Source of the DNA: Symsagittifera roscoffensis
Lineage: Eukaryota > Xenacoelomorpha > Acoela > Convolutidae
Direction of reading: 5' to 3'
Assembly (NCBI RefSeq): GCF_963678635.1
Contig: NC_087066.1
Span: forward strand, 29,207,301-29,271,300
DNA: 64,000 nt
Part shown: piece after piece, positions 53,501 to 57,152 of the stretch
Position numbering within the stretch: the first letter of the stretch is position 1
How the letters are laid out: every line of letters begins with the position of its first letter
Notes under the pieces: model-generated
What the model saw: the letters and a program-made list of their open reading frames with translations, nothing else
Told to the model about the DNA's origin: nothing
Databases searched by the model: none
Made by a program: the position numbers and the translations under genes

Positions 53501-54127
53501 ATTAAAAGGATTAGTTTTGAAGAAGTTTTGTCTGTTTAAAAATTGAAGATTTACTATGCGTTACTCATATTGATATAAATAAATTGATACTTCTTTATCA
53601 TACAATTTGAGCAAAAAAAAATCTTTCATAACCTTACTTGACAAACTGGACAACGAGGCATCCCTTGATAGAAGACACTCGCATGTAAAATGTGCCAGGC
53701 GGCTTGTTGTTCAGAACTGCAACCGCTTCCGCATTCTGAGCAGCAGGATCTCTTCCCTCAACATGGTAGATGAGAACCCTAAATAACATCAAAAGCACAT
53801 CAATTTCAGTTATTACCATATACTGCTAGAAATAATCCAGTAAGAAAAAAAACGATTTTTTTAATATTCGCTGACCAAAAAAGCTAAAAAAAATACAGAG
53901 CATAAATTTCGGAGTATTAGCCTGAAACACTTGCAAAAGAATAAGAATCAAGAAAATTTCATTAGCGAAGCAAAGAATCTTGATTGATTGATCTGAACAG
54001 TTGGTAAGGCAAAACTTTGAAATACGTAGTTATGTTGCAATCTTGAAAAAAAAACTCGATTTCCAAATTATATAGATAAGTCTCACCCATGAAGGTTTGT
54101 CAAATCGTCGTTCATCACCAGTGGCAT
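29210..54127 (-). CDS. SH2/SH3 adaptor-like protein, six exons
   Basis: Exons 54087-54127, 53638-53778, 33567-33762, 32915-32980, 32064-32192 and 29210-29515 join in phase to 879 coding bases, 292 residues, starting at ATG 54125-54127. Residues about 15-110 form an SH2 domain: GTFYMRVSS carries the phosphotyrosine-binding Arg, and FANLRELIEHFCRHP is the usual C-terminal block. An SH3-like segment follows (WLFAVHKKTGMYG), and the C terminus is a second SH3 domain (ALVDYGVPYSESTLVFRRGD...SFPLFSVKFL). SH2-SH3-SH3 at about 300 residues recalls Crk-type adaptors, but the sequence is too divergent to name. Such proteins link tyrosine-phosphorylated partners to proline-rich ones. The second intron (19.9 kb) contains the LTR element. 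An upstream coding exon is possible, since an acceptor precedes the first ATG. Confidence 0.75.
29605..31130. repeat. Diverged minisatellite, about nine units of roughly 155-170 bp
   Basis: Units share the order gtcatatctcgaaaacta, aggatttgagcag, tttggaggcaag, cgcaacccctgagagta, ctgacagcacccaactacag and an AT-rich spacer with gaaaattttt. Unit starts are near 29605 (partial), 29765, 29930, 30090, 30248, 30408, 30520, 30678, 30846 and 31014. Units differ by many substitutions. The array sits in the last intron of the SH2/SH3 gene. Confidence 0.8.
31175..31575. repeat. Direct repeat pair, about 270 bp apart
   Basis: gatatagcttaaacatgaa, then ttaaacatgcaaaa and cgcatttaaatata occur at about 31185-31285 and again, with small changes, at 31450-31570. 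Confidence 0.65.
32064..32192 (-). CDS. SH2/SH3 gene exon 5: SH3-like segment
   Basis: Phase 0 at both ends, acceptor TTTTCAG, donor GTGAGT. Encodes GPEFLLCGENEEVAVV...WLFAVHKKTGMYGKL, compatible with a divergent SH3 fold. Confidence 0.75.
32915..32980 (-). CDS. SH2/SH3 gene exon 4: 22-residue linker
   Basis: A 66-base exon in phase 0 with a good acceptor (CTGTTTCAG) and donor (GTAAGT); encodes PDLFKFSHRVTSH and the following Ser-rich linker. Supported by splice signals and phase, not by domain similarity. Confidence 0.6.
33567..33762 (-). CDS. SH2/SH3 gene exon 3: C-terminal half of SH2
   Basis: Acceptor CTTTGCAG, donor GTTAGT. Encodes DSGSVDKRLVEP through FANLRELIEHFCRHPI and on to RRYYIQ. 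Confidence 0.85.
33930..34072 (+). repeat. tRNA-derived SINE-like element
   Basis: An A-box-like ggtggtggagtgatta at 33934-33950 and a B-box-like tgtccgagtccc at 33979-33990 have tRNA-like spacing on the plus strand. The downstream end is cut by the LTR element. Confidence 0.5.
34076..34485 (-). repeat. 3' LTR (element sense)
   Basis: Starts TGGAACC and ends CTAACTCA on the minus strand, with TG...CA termini. Contains AATAAA (34276-34281) and a hairpin at 34343-34370 with 13-bp arms (one mismatch) and a 2-base loop. CCAAT-like motifs lie upstream in the U3-like part. Confidence 0.95.
34486..36101 (-). other. 3' non-coding region of the LTR element
   Basis: No convincing minus-strand ORF. 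Immediately next to the 3' LTR the minus strand reads CCGGATGGG, a weak polypurine tract. A short hairpin (GAGTTACTCA-cact-TGAGTAGCTC) lies at 35121-35144. Plus-strand open frames here look like chance. Confidence 0.5.
36102..37907 (-). CDS. Unknown 601-residue ORF after env
   Basis: ATG overlaps the env stop (ATGA, 37904-37907). Residues 1-210 are Pro/Ser/Thr/Asn-rich; residues 215-600 look globular, with many aromatics (YVLMPTLSWTSYYHF, RYLTTP-like and FQIFSLTFHFLAPHERDLHC). No membrane segment, signal peptide or known domain recognised. Its place at the 3' end and coupling to env suggest an accessory or structural protein of the element. Confidence 0.7.
   Translation of the reverse strand: MSRQLGSLHRSNSHPTNLTSPIPIIPLFAFPPPDFPSSNVTSGMNSDTNSHISVLYSISQLNNPNIETPDEFADSEPSPSNNFHNSSNFSQPPFQPILSNNPDPITPTPSYASQVTPTYSSYHSDQSSHSPDTPRISPELDNFITLQQQPYHLNTPTINQISSTINSSNPPTPTPSSNYTESLAPSSTSTESSLNTNRAYRTFKRKFPNHPFPAKPGTAREYINHPKHTNTKEFLAITLPSFPQYTLNTPHDTNETRNFVDEYVLMPTLSWTSYYHFTNPLCLPLSNTHIDIERNTDMLYRLTTPLTARQFTYVGYKKSLKTHTAPRANEYTLEYYDHNIIRANQDQFLDDDRFANPQITEKFFIKTPYIFTLNIFDRKFDHIISEALTDTQAYESFKERFQIFSLTFHFLAPHERDLHCSHDIMLRTKQTHTYSYYRFIQNHFDLHTPSRQPHHRFQFINSKYTSPFFLNFTYCIKDTNLHGILRNYDPITQMYIFCPITKTFNAEESRPFLIPHEFVQPIEIPILEFIHNTKFNHKLYNLIQNTPYEFAVGTEELTTIKALQLLWPLLQTKNIIRILAKLLTTSELIHDIFPHGFFPDD
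37904..40522 (-). CDS. env: Envelope-like glycoprotein, 872 residues
   Basis: Signal peptide at residues 1-18 (LKLLIFLQLLFLVIS), a Cys-rich ectodomain with Asn-glycosylation sites, a membrane segment near residues 690-720 (LTILYAMFNFIGFLFSLL), a second hydrophobic patch (ARILFAGFFGIFSTSI) and a hydrophilic tail. The core holds LCELERTQ, then AGYLLSGNRSNFL, WFYTC, CYKRIPI and FVDTLSRRTY. From knowledge of families this order resembles the glycoproteins of Monjiviricetes (chuvirus-like) RNA viruses rather than those of errantiviruses; I could not run a profile search. The frame is open with no lesion. It ends in an ATGA overlap with the next ORF. Confidence 0.7.
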   Translation of the reverse strand: MYILKLLIFLQLLFLVISNQNINPSPRTGPQDLLVTHYDCEENEQKTLHKYAINQVSQCETEPQAIETTDVIATLYSKARATTVTGYKFTATFSEKKVHCSQVSNGNKNRLDHESFYQSNIERLLHLNPDDCKNELLRLNSTQNKNSARKLVNFQVFPDSVHQSQLERHQGHIKLDEKYPYNGAHGRLTYDLHDKHWIPHIGINDPSNCKADTKNKGYQEIMFFDWKIQLEKIQLTRDLSDNTMIYQGIRLPCKNDQGYCDPTTRTQATIVWFPEDTCTTFQVAKIHARMIKFHEKYFIQSIPYEQVHPSRKLSSNFRNIDNIENKLTRFQIYQETELACKYRNPLHRTQYSEILVEYEKGFDMTTGKVKIDPYATGHPLNEGTSYIPVNFEKSNGQPGGHLKPHDTRSTRLQELSLMNTTYFGNVHYDIHLDMKLDYTISRIFQEMSLSELETLHHLCELERTQILQSLALAVLKIPYAGYLLSGNRSNFLDYEGNILWFYTCTKKVSPLYVFEDKRCYKRIPIFYKNKVHFVDTLSRRTYFWDTAVPCGSENSHNVVQLNPDENKYYLLTPYPTLMQSLKKFSPESIRAIARNPNIDLQSIGIYSKSDIQHHIRTQQFQELLTQMDTIQRQSIDQNLRKLAETAGFADIYTQDYSGYFKDIKDYIYLNGEKYRPQDISPINIFSFVTLKNEILDFLGWPYYILEKLTILYAMFNFIGFLFSLLKGIYNTCAIYTQVNRQASVARILFAGFFGIFSTSINKILLDAQIKEYNTKIATRQNTYDEEHNNVDITPTAPQLPPLPNNHPLSLVPRNFRNLAITHNPNFRLTTSQSPIQHIMTHQSQDDNTYEQIIEQPHTTAFQSQNNHFFSPR
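40523..40613. other. Short gap between the AUG-less ORF and env
   Basis: No feature seen. Confidence 0.3.
40614..41642 (-). CDS. AUG-less 342-codon ORF, Pro/Ser/Thr/Gln-rich
   Basis: Uninterrupted from after TAATAA (41643-41648) to the TAA at 40614-40616, with no in-frame ATG and no TTG, CTG or GTG that I could find, which is why ORF finders miss it. The N-terminal two thirds are low complexity (TQQSQNQSSPTSSQDNQTPP); the last 100 residues look more ordered (RLDWNTFTAPPPLFGQHQES, HNWALNRLQYRQDIHNDIRD, LQLKFEITVKLNNIT). It lies between the membrane ORFs and env. Expression by splicing onto an AUG-bearing exon seems most likely. Function unknown. Confidence 0.6.
   Translation of the reverse strand, partial: FKKPSKIATQQSQNQSSPTSSQDNQTPPSTTQNPQTSTRISFQDNPYTFEERHARLSEPLEPVQRQAPLSEPTYNLYPTLPQELSRIKNSSQNQNTVEINRQIIHPRRNRNLQTPRVHFDIPQSPSQNTPENTIDTLPETPTILSQRSTSSLPSDYLGSTPTSEQIRENPFNPTNQTSRFPYWTTHLFTQGEPNLVNDPIDISTDTTTSSSLPETLSLPSTPSISQFSPPPFNLNFPNNLDARYREQSTTNIPLRLDWNTFTAPPPLFGQHQESNRLHNWALNRLQYRQDIHNDIRDHNIQILQQNSLQLKFEITVKLNNITQHPYPLNPPNITAQSLPPPL
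41651..41839 (-). CDS. Small membrane protein ORF B (62 residues)
   Basis: Starts at the ATG of the ATGA overlap (41836-41839). Two hydrophobic stretches, IFLLFVIFIAFLSSLILTIC and AILTFALATVLLILFL, separated by CKCIKK. No family recognised. Coupled translation with ORF A is likely. Confidence 0.55.
   Translation of the reverse strand: MIRTIFSRTDIFLLFVIFIAFLSSLILTICKCIKKAILTFALATVLLILFLEEYYNKHKISH
41836..42066 (-). CDS. Small membrane protein ORF A (76 residues)
   Basis: Very hydrophobic; two likely membrane segments (HFFTILESFIIFLFDILESF and LIILIIFCNIFLIFYTILEL). Begins right after a TAA and ends in an ATGA overlap with the next ORF. No family recognised. Viroporin-like proteins have this size and character, but that is inference. 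Confidence 0.55.
   Translation of the reverse strand: MLFSQSVTQILINLKHFFTILESFIIFLFDILESFLIILIIFCNIFLIFYTILELFLQLSKTLDYIHRYDLYNLSK
42070..42219 (-). CDS. Small AUG-less open frame after pol (50 codons)
   Basis: Open between a TAA at 42220-42222 and a TAA at 42067-42069 that directly precedes the next ATG (TAAATG). Contains RKRRPP and LVKKLINNPTTLENRL. Coding status is uncertain because of its length. Confidence 0.25.
42664..48687 (-). CDS. pol: Gag C-terminus / Pol polyprotein, 2007 residues
   Basis: Starts at an ATG that overlaps the gag stop (ATGA). Order: rest of the capsid domain (1-60); CCHC zinc knuckle (C109, C112, H117, C122); Asn/Arg/Ser/Tyr-rich region (about 150-350); aspartic protease (FLIDSGAESN, about 497); reverse transcriptase with YLDD (about 998); RNase H (CDAS about 1154, TDHKP about 1222); integrase with an H/C zinc finger (about 1530-1555) and D,D35E residues (FDTKGP, VTDNGTEF, GLVEGMNR); then an integrase C-terminal domain (LQPLRKGPYQII) and a basic tail. 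All catalytic motifs are readable and the frame is uninterrupted, so activity is possible. Confidence 0.95.
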   Translation of the reverse strand: MTEILMMTLTPQLRKIAIKKRASHPSSIREPDLDFRKLVDKLEQAEITMKLEETENLKLQYVNRIETTPTNINNIQESETDLVEKITEILNIYEKNPNFKGKPSFKKWCNYCRRYGHSISECRQKQQDNQNKPQKYKEPNKSFYQYMKKDQNLPNKTVHSNNSSGKPLPNNTNYTRNQSPYNSSYRGRSPERRNTQNSSQNHYNRPNSRNNYSRSNSNTQRFVSRSNSQSRNNYYPNNQSRNSSYNRNRNYSYNRNRSYSNNRNQNYPNSQSRNNSYNRSNYNRPNNNYQNRSRNNSQNRHSSYNNRYRNYSQSPHRNNNNYNNSNNRHRSSTPKHQRQINQVQSNPETTSDPPGIDDTVTDTLQLNQINCTSSDSESDTENTLSINMIKVENDYESVIYEQPFSSHIYENQSEFLQNYYTTPINSTPTTQETNEINTTNQTNKNTKTRCLNTNHIYQNIQKEQPKEKIWTIPFLLESPRNKEFQPPDLEIDFLIDSGAESNIINIPTWNEIKTLHPKLTPLETSSKLATAQGSTLINYGKIQLFLLPTRTMEQSKILNKPFKQIFHITDIKYNIIGIPFISKYIPTINILNSKILIKDKYTKTKETSLTFFQRLNKQPPFFSKFYPIFNQQRKHLKPLSGNIYNFSIKQVHQYDKEQNKQKFYMSEFEFKPIHKFFKITISSIKYLKNSNSDIISLHVYNNTPYQVTLPLGLLGYCETNATISQIHEKAYRVNNILQLLDICQSTILNEELSINNIISNENRNTDYFTKTPYFKPTFNISNYTEDQQKFLTMFNFQHSQITQDEFEKLAKQLIKYSSVYATSKFDVGKISSSLHLPLKPDAVFKKQRASKVPIHLHDKVNRLLDILEQYNIISPVNKEEQPKGNTFINPVIILAKGESLKIVLDARYLNSLIDESKCNWPIEPIQVILTKINGKYFTTADMNSAYNQMPLDEQSRRLTQFVIGNQQYEFNRLFYGISIGPAAFSAFMSKIFRPLILKKNAITYLDDVFMQSQTKDEMFNVLEKYHQILQNENLKAAPDKSHFFLTRVKFLGHNIERKTITPLKSRIDAIQKLQPPTNKKKIQEFLGMLNFLSKYVYKMQLYLRPFYNILRQQNNFEWNTEHQTRFEEIKKLLNEQISNTIPDSNQPFYAMCDASNFGIGAALLQSHNGTNKMNLISANSRLFTQAELRLSTLMRECTAIIYTLTEYEFLILGSKHPTVLFTDHKPIIFLFTQKSNPNHRVYRFQLILMKFPNLHIVWTAGKNLALPDTLSRNTPPELLTRKTTVEIPKNIKFYLAENETSPRLECKYAVKTDIEQSQINNLQHFPLYLDCQNNHYEVDLLGTSTFKPIPYSQWIKNNTQQKRTKQHPPKKDHFPLIEKEDLTDKINLSGPQTNDSKYTINQVFDLHDPLDTIPLSKFEIENIFLPPTETITISTLKQYQNLDPIIRQLKSWHKYKTKPIKADSTILGNKTLLRYFRKFNNTTINENTDLLEYNLNESTVPCLPLSMILIAFNISHTQNIKGHSGSEKTYSNFIQNFYFPNAPIWIKVLCNDCIVCQLNKPYPNQKQIAQKQDFKGQSLYFNHRISFDTKGPISPSSEGNSYIMVIVDAFTHYVALNPVPHCNAYYAYTTLYEHWIAKFGLPEILVTDNGTEFINNEIITLCHLYNIKHKPRTSHAPWTNGLVEGMNRSLQEYLRCIINGNDTKYTEWSADVKLFPLAYNSQITTTLGMSPYEMVFNQKPRKPIMFTANSHKNAQSYCQPNKDSICYNLPLHTHDEDHFHHPQILKLASGTHTEWILNRDKKHNEIYQKITKKLLQRQNINEQINSRFTPAFELKIGTFVLIPNFNTQKGISKKLQPLRKGPYQIIAKPTDVTYKITDSNKKEIVQHRNNLLPYYPKEYALRELTQLYSFTGFKIIQNEPHLKNTEQNDNPTENQNTKPTTTKNNTQNHKESPKQRKNRKMTEQIIPQEQIDKSENRKTTRLRNQPRKNYKIFIPQSKILKKVEFQK
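48684..50873 (-). CDS. gag: Gag-like protein, 729 residues
   Basis: ATG at 50871-50873. N-terminal 220 residues are of unknown fold; residues about 230-560 are Asn/Gln/Pro/Thr-rich and low complexity. The C-terminal 150 residues match the retrotransposon gag (capsid) domain: FTGTDPEYSVEDYLNAV, GAAQKWFSVLP, and RFTQEFSKMF. The ORF stops (TGA 48684-48686) inside that domain; the remaining helices and the zinc knuckle are encoded in the pol frame. Full capsid function therefore needs the second ORF. Confidence 0.85.
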   Translation of the reverse strand: MSSTHTPGEESPDDDEIFPFIVDADTDRGQHIFCQNLLVNLFEPGISPCKTEFPDVKIKRQIIDHYLKDICNITQQYGIYSIEFTSPNHNNRKYTIQTDDLDLEFSKVFSEYIKSIQYHNSQRANSIFTNEVFAIIYSYISILENEIPITNVSPTETSKHLRVRHEITLLSSYLNIIKENFTKDDVSQHTKHDLQKILAWFIIDYFTHNIDLIAQARKNFRPQNSNDDTAITEQSDYVWDPEWSHPAFISFPQSISSQAISTISYIRDYVKVIPLTIDATPLNYNTFLPDTQNNSLNSTVIHNENLNGTRNLTQQDIQTPSHFINEEIVHTTTTQQSISPIRPNLTTPRNTNPSQTQVTLQSTVKPSVAPKYSHMDYQTYRPMTIPSKTRKTFTRNNFADHNYNYTHPSKTYNQPQRNFNQYTRSRNWDNPMTQPNSINFQTNPPQDHSENYPFFQQNKNKKQTSYQMDYLSSDDDFLQPDIFAPNTQEYRRQGIQRTRTNHRNFSPQPIDAQHQQPIKQQNLINTQSFQPIQQQNPMTAHSYQPSQMQNEIPLPYYLQQHEITRNQLSNFSQMPNAAESLQMTMNPYLMGGSSITSNKPLMVFTGTDPEYSVEDYLNAVTANLILNIGPEPINTPLHQNWIHRRTALIQTTLDGAAQKWFSVLPLEIKSNWKRFTQEFSKMFDSERNKQQQRVLCNEIRRLPNETIKQIAVRIETLVRKAYSLNTHDR
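50848..51321 (-). CDS. AUG-less basic ORF before gag (157 codons)
   Basis: Open from just after a TAA (51322-51324) to the TGA at 50848-50850, with no ATG in frame. The product is rich in Lys and Arg (TKRQTLKRKIITKQRQITRKR), with an acidic/Ser patch (FSDSETTSNSSQ) and a second basic patch (RGKRRIKK). It overlaps the first codons of gag in another frame. No similarity recognised. Splicing from an upstream exon or non-AUG initiation would be needed. A Rev/Tat-like or nucleic-acid-binding accessory role is only a guess from the basic character. Confidence 0.5.
   Translation of the reverse strand, partial: TLCHLKNLGNKQTIVLHNCEIDNKKYDLVITPHTQTVGYIRTKRQTLKRKIITKQRQITRKRFSKNRNAFSESETNSLDELYKLKESIDKNCPIHDQLYFSDSETTSNSSQRGKRRIKKQYKHKPVHLYNWNQPIRHINNYILTVIERKNELNAHSR
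51420..51920 (-). repeat. Iterated leader motifs and duplicated hairpin
   Basis: Plus-strand view: GGGTTGG...ATCGA repeats at 51422-51446, 51537-51560 and 51757-51778, and a 25-base unit containing CAAGG-ataag-CCTTG twice, at 51834-51858 and 51894-51918, exactly 60 bases apart. Each copy can form a stem closed by GATC...GATC. They lie in the untranslated leader, where packaging or dimerisation signals would be expected. Confidence 0.65.
52248..52481 (-). CDS. Leader ORF, 77 residues, arginine-rich
   Basis: The ATG at 52479-52481 is the first one downstream of the 5' LTR. The peptide is Arg-rich (GRRPRTRDDIRQ). No similarity recognised. It could be an upstream ORF that controls gag translation, or it could supply the start codon for the AUG-less ORFs by splicing. 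Confidence 0.4.
   Translation of the reverse strand: MLYDNNLIEMSLRLNRSEPIFRTITELPGIGRRPRTRDDIRQSRNLPYSYMIVRQKPEQTFIFRILLAMNLDFHLQT
52549..52566 (-). promoter_or_regulatory. Candidate primer-binding site
   Basis: Two bases after the 5' LTR the minus strand reads TGGTGCGACCATAAGTCT; TGG at this place is the usual complement of a tRNA CCA end. I could not name the tRNA. Confidence 0.55.
52569..52978 (-). repeat. 5' LTR (element sense)
   Basis: Same 410 bases as the other LTR, with no difference that I can find. It should carry the promoter for the minus-strand transcript. Confidence 0.95.
52983..54086. other. SH2/SH3 gene intron sequence outside the LTR element
   Basis: Apart from exon 2 (53638-53778) nothing is recognised. 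Confidence 0.4.
53638..53778 (-). CDS. SH2/SH3 gene exon 2: N-terminal half of SH2
   Basis: Acceptor TTATTTAG, donor GTAAGG. Encodes VLIYHVEGRDPA...PPGTFYMRVSSIKGCLVVQFV. The split Lys codon at the end matches exon 3 across 19.9 kb. Confidence 0.85.
54087..54127 (-). CDS. SH2/SH3 gene exon 1 (coding part)
   Basis: ATG in an AAAATG context; encodes MPLVMNDDLTNLH and two bases of a Gly codon, then GTGAGA. The frame stays open upstream to a TTTCAG acceptor at 54140, so this is either the first coding exon after a 5' UTR intron or an internal exon. Confidence 0.65.
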
Positions 54128-54410
54128 TTTCAAAGGAATCTGAAAGCAGGGAACAAATTTTTTGAACAAATTTAAACTAATTTGACTTCTGTTTCACGTC
54201 GGTTTTGTACATCCAACTATGATCTCAAATAAGTTTCAGACAACAGCGAAGCTTCACTGCACATATGCTAAGAAACATTTTCAAATTCAAAAATAAACAA
54301 GACTGCTCGTATATTAAAGCAGAGCCCTGAATGTTTCGACTGCGTTTTTAACTGGCCTCGAATAGTTTTTGGTAAAAAAGTATAGATGTTAAGATATATA
54401 ATGAGATATA

Positions 54411-54440
54411 GCTCAGCTGAGCTTCACGCCACTTGCGATT
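54411..54440 (-). repeat. Hairpin-tail motif, isolated copy
   Basis: gctcagctgagcttcacgcc followed by acttgcgatt, a variant of the motif described at 3442. Confidence 0.5.
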
Positions 54441-54599
54441 CAAAATTGAATGACTATGATTAGAACCAAATGAAATAGAAAACAAAGATTGAAGAAAAAA
54501 CTTATAGGAGCTTTCGGCAAGCTAGGAAAAAAAAACATTCTGCGCGCACTAAGTTGACAAAAGTAAGCAGTCAGACAATAATCTTAAGTAGCCGAAAAT

Positions 54600-54745
54600 G
54601 TTCAGTTTGCAAAAACACAGGTCCCGACTGGAATCGAGCACCCGAGATTTGTCGTCTCAAGCAAAAAATCAACAGGTCTTGACCGGATTCGGACTACGCG
54701 CCTTTGCCGTCTCAAGCTGGTGCCAGATGCAATGAATGGTTGATT
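54600..54745 (-). repeat. Two tRNA 3'-half-like segments
   Basis: On the minus strand two segments, each starting near GCTTGAGACG, carry B-box-like sequences (GTCCGAATCCGGTC and GTGCTCGATTCCAGTC). They look like SINE heads or duplicated tRNA fragments rather than functional tRNA genes. Confidence 0.45.
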
Positions 54746-54757
54746 GGATTTGAATTT

Positions 54758-55225
54758 TGAGAGGCGAAGCTATGCTTCGCGAACACTAGCGGAAACACAA
54801 CAAAAAAGCTGCTTTATAAAGTGGAAAAAAAGATAGAAATTAGCCTCGAATTAGTAAAAACTTGCTACATGGTCTTCGAACCTGCTACCTCGAAAATTGG
54901 AGTCTCACACCCTGCCCTCGCGGCCACGAACGCTTAACAAACGGCAATCACTAGTCGCCTATAAAACAGCTACATATGCTAGCAAATTGCCAATGCAATG
55001 CAGCAAAAGTGGCACTAAATACAAAAAGACACGAGTAATAGTTTCGGATATAATAAACTGAAGGCACCCACACTAATTTTGCATGTAAAAAATTGGAAAG
55101 CATAAAACCACATTGTGCATAAATAATGAATTTTCAAAAATTGCGAGCTACAAACAGTTCTGAAATCTATTGAGTTCTGATTGCAAGATATATTGAGAAA
55201 ATTTCTGAAATTGAGTTTTTATTTG
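54758..55225 (-). repeat. 400-bp repeat family with tRNA-like segment, copy 2
   Basis: Best preserved tRNA-like part: on the minus strand (about 54945-54865) TGGCCGCGAGGGC (A box) and GGTTCGAAGACC (B box) with GTGTGAGACTCCAATTTTCG between them, close to a tRNA-Ser. About 280 further bases of family sequence lie upstream of it, so the tRNA-like segment is internal. Confidence 0.65.
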
Positions 55226-55419
55226 CGGTCAGGTTGCAAAAAAAAGTAAAGTTATACTAATACACTATGCTGGCTAGCTCGTTGGTGTAAATAGTCCATT
55301 ACTTTCTGGTAGAAATGATATTCGAGAAATAAGAGCAAATTTGTTGATCAGATGATTCCTCTAAGCTTATTTAGATAACTAAAACTAAAAATCCATTCGT
55401 TGGAAGAACATTTTTGAAT

Positions 55420-55515
55420 GTCTGTGCCCGAGTGGCAGAGGCGCTCAGCTATCAAATCGAATCTCACTTCGTTCCCGGTCAGTGGATTCCCAATGTCGCC
55501 CGCCTCCTCAAAGTG
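55420..55515 (+). repeat. tRNA-like segment
   Basis: GTGCCCGAGTGGCAGAGGCG resembles a tRNA-Leu/Ser A box; the B box is poor. Probably another SINE head. Confidence 0.35.
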
Positions 55516-55944
55516 GAAACGGATACTGTAAAATGGACAAAATGGCCCAGGCAATAATTAATTTTAAACATTTACACCAAGGAGAAAAATAACAGAAAAC
55601 AAACCAGTGTTTATTGCGGAATTGAAAATATGAACCCGAACAAAGCCGTGTGAAATTTAAAAGAAGAAACGATTTGGCCGAAAAAAAAACTGACAAAAGT
55701 AATTATTTCTAAACACTCCCGCATTTCATTGACAAACATCATTAAACTAGAGACAATACTTTTGAGCAAATGGAGCGATTACAGCAAAAAACTATCATTT
55801 TTCTTTATTGATTATTCCCAATTTATTTCCATGTCTTTCGTTGCAGGAAATTGACAAATTCCCCTGTGAGACAGTGGAAAAACTAAAGAGATCCAAATTT
55901 TGTGCTGAAGCTGAGTCTATGATCAAAACCGAAAAAAAAAAACA

Positions 55945-56390
55945 GAGCCGAAAAATGTTGGAAAAGAGTAATGAACGCAAGGAAACTGAAAAAAAACGAC
56001 TTGTTTTTTCAGATCTTCAGCTTTTGAATTTCGAAGAAAAAATAGATGGCCCTGAAGCTGTTTGAATTTGTAGAACAATTTTTGATGGACACTTATTTGT
56101 TAAAAACAACCCAATTTAAGAAAACTGGATCAAAGGGTAAAACTTTTATTTCGCTGCGAACTCTCATAATTAATTTCCATTTTCGAAATGAGAAGCCGAC
56201 CACGTTTTTCGTGAACTATACACTTTTGCTGTTCGATAGTGGAGTTTGCCTTCCTTTTAACAATAGAAATGCAATGAACTTAAAAATAAATCACAAGTCA
56301 AACCGCGAAAAATTAAAATTGAGCGTATACAAATTTTATAAGTTTTTTTAAAAAAAAAACATAAAAAATCAGTAGGACCTATATAAAAGT
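55945..56390. repeat. Dispersed repeat, copy 2 (pairs with 1-430)
   Basis: See the entry at the window start. It overlaps the end of a lysine-rich open frame (55842-56065, EIDKFPCETVEKLKRSKFC) that follows an acceptor-like ttcgttgcag; I do not call this a gene. Confidence 0.6.
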
Positions 56391-56530
56391 ACTCACTACG
56401 TTCATTACTCTTAATAATGTAGTGAATGACGTATGGCTTTGAGAAGTCAAATAATTGCAATTTTTTATATCAACAACAGCGACTCTAAAAGACTGGTTAG
56501 AATGAACCAACTTTACGCAAATCATAGTTT

Positions 56531-56840
56531 GACACAGAGGCAAAGCTGCGCTTCGCAAACGCTTGCGAGAACACGACCAAAAAGCAGCTATATCAAAAGA
56601 AATAAGAAAAGTAGAAATAGGCCTCGAATTAGCAAAACTCGGCTACGTGTCGCATTAGAATCTGCGACCTAGCAAATTTGAGTCTCACGCACTAACCACT
56701 CAGCCATGGATGCTTAAATTCCCCAAAAACTAGCCACCAATAACGCAGCTACATATGCTCATAAAATGCCAATTCGATGTAGTAAAAATAGCATCAAAAA
56801 CGCGAGATATATTAAGTTAGAAAATTTCTACCTTAATTTA
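56531..56840 (-). repeat. 400-bp repeat family with tRNA-like segment, copy 3
   Basis: Hairpin-tail motif at 56531-56574, then the same block order as copies 1 and 2. The minus strand shows TGGCTGAGTGGTTAGTGCG (A box) and a degraded B box (GCAGATTCTAATG). Confidence 0.65.
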
Positions 56841-57152
56841 GAAGATTAGAAGATTAATTTAAACTTAATTATCAAAACTGAAAAACTACAATAGACATTT
56901 TCATAGCACAAGTTATAGCTCTAATAATGATACATAAAATTATCTGAATAATGGAAAATATAACTCATAGCACCAATCACGATGAAGATAAATAATTTGC
57001 TACTGCAAATCAGCGATTTTAAAATCGATTCTAGAGGATTTAACTTAAATCAGATTTTGATAAATTAAAATATTGCATCACGCAATCAGGATAGATAAAT
57101 AGAGGAACTTAAAATTTTTCTCAAGCTTATTAGCCCGATATCAACTACTCAA
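56841..57152. other. Spacer downstream of the spatacsin gene
   Basis: AT-rich; no poly(A) signal can be singled out and nothing else is recognised. Confidence 0.4.

Noticed and set aside
54865-54945. Possible functional tRNA-Ser gene on the minus strand
   Set aside because: A and B boxes are good, but it lies inside a repeated 400-bp family and I could not draw complete stems.
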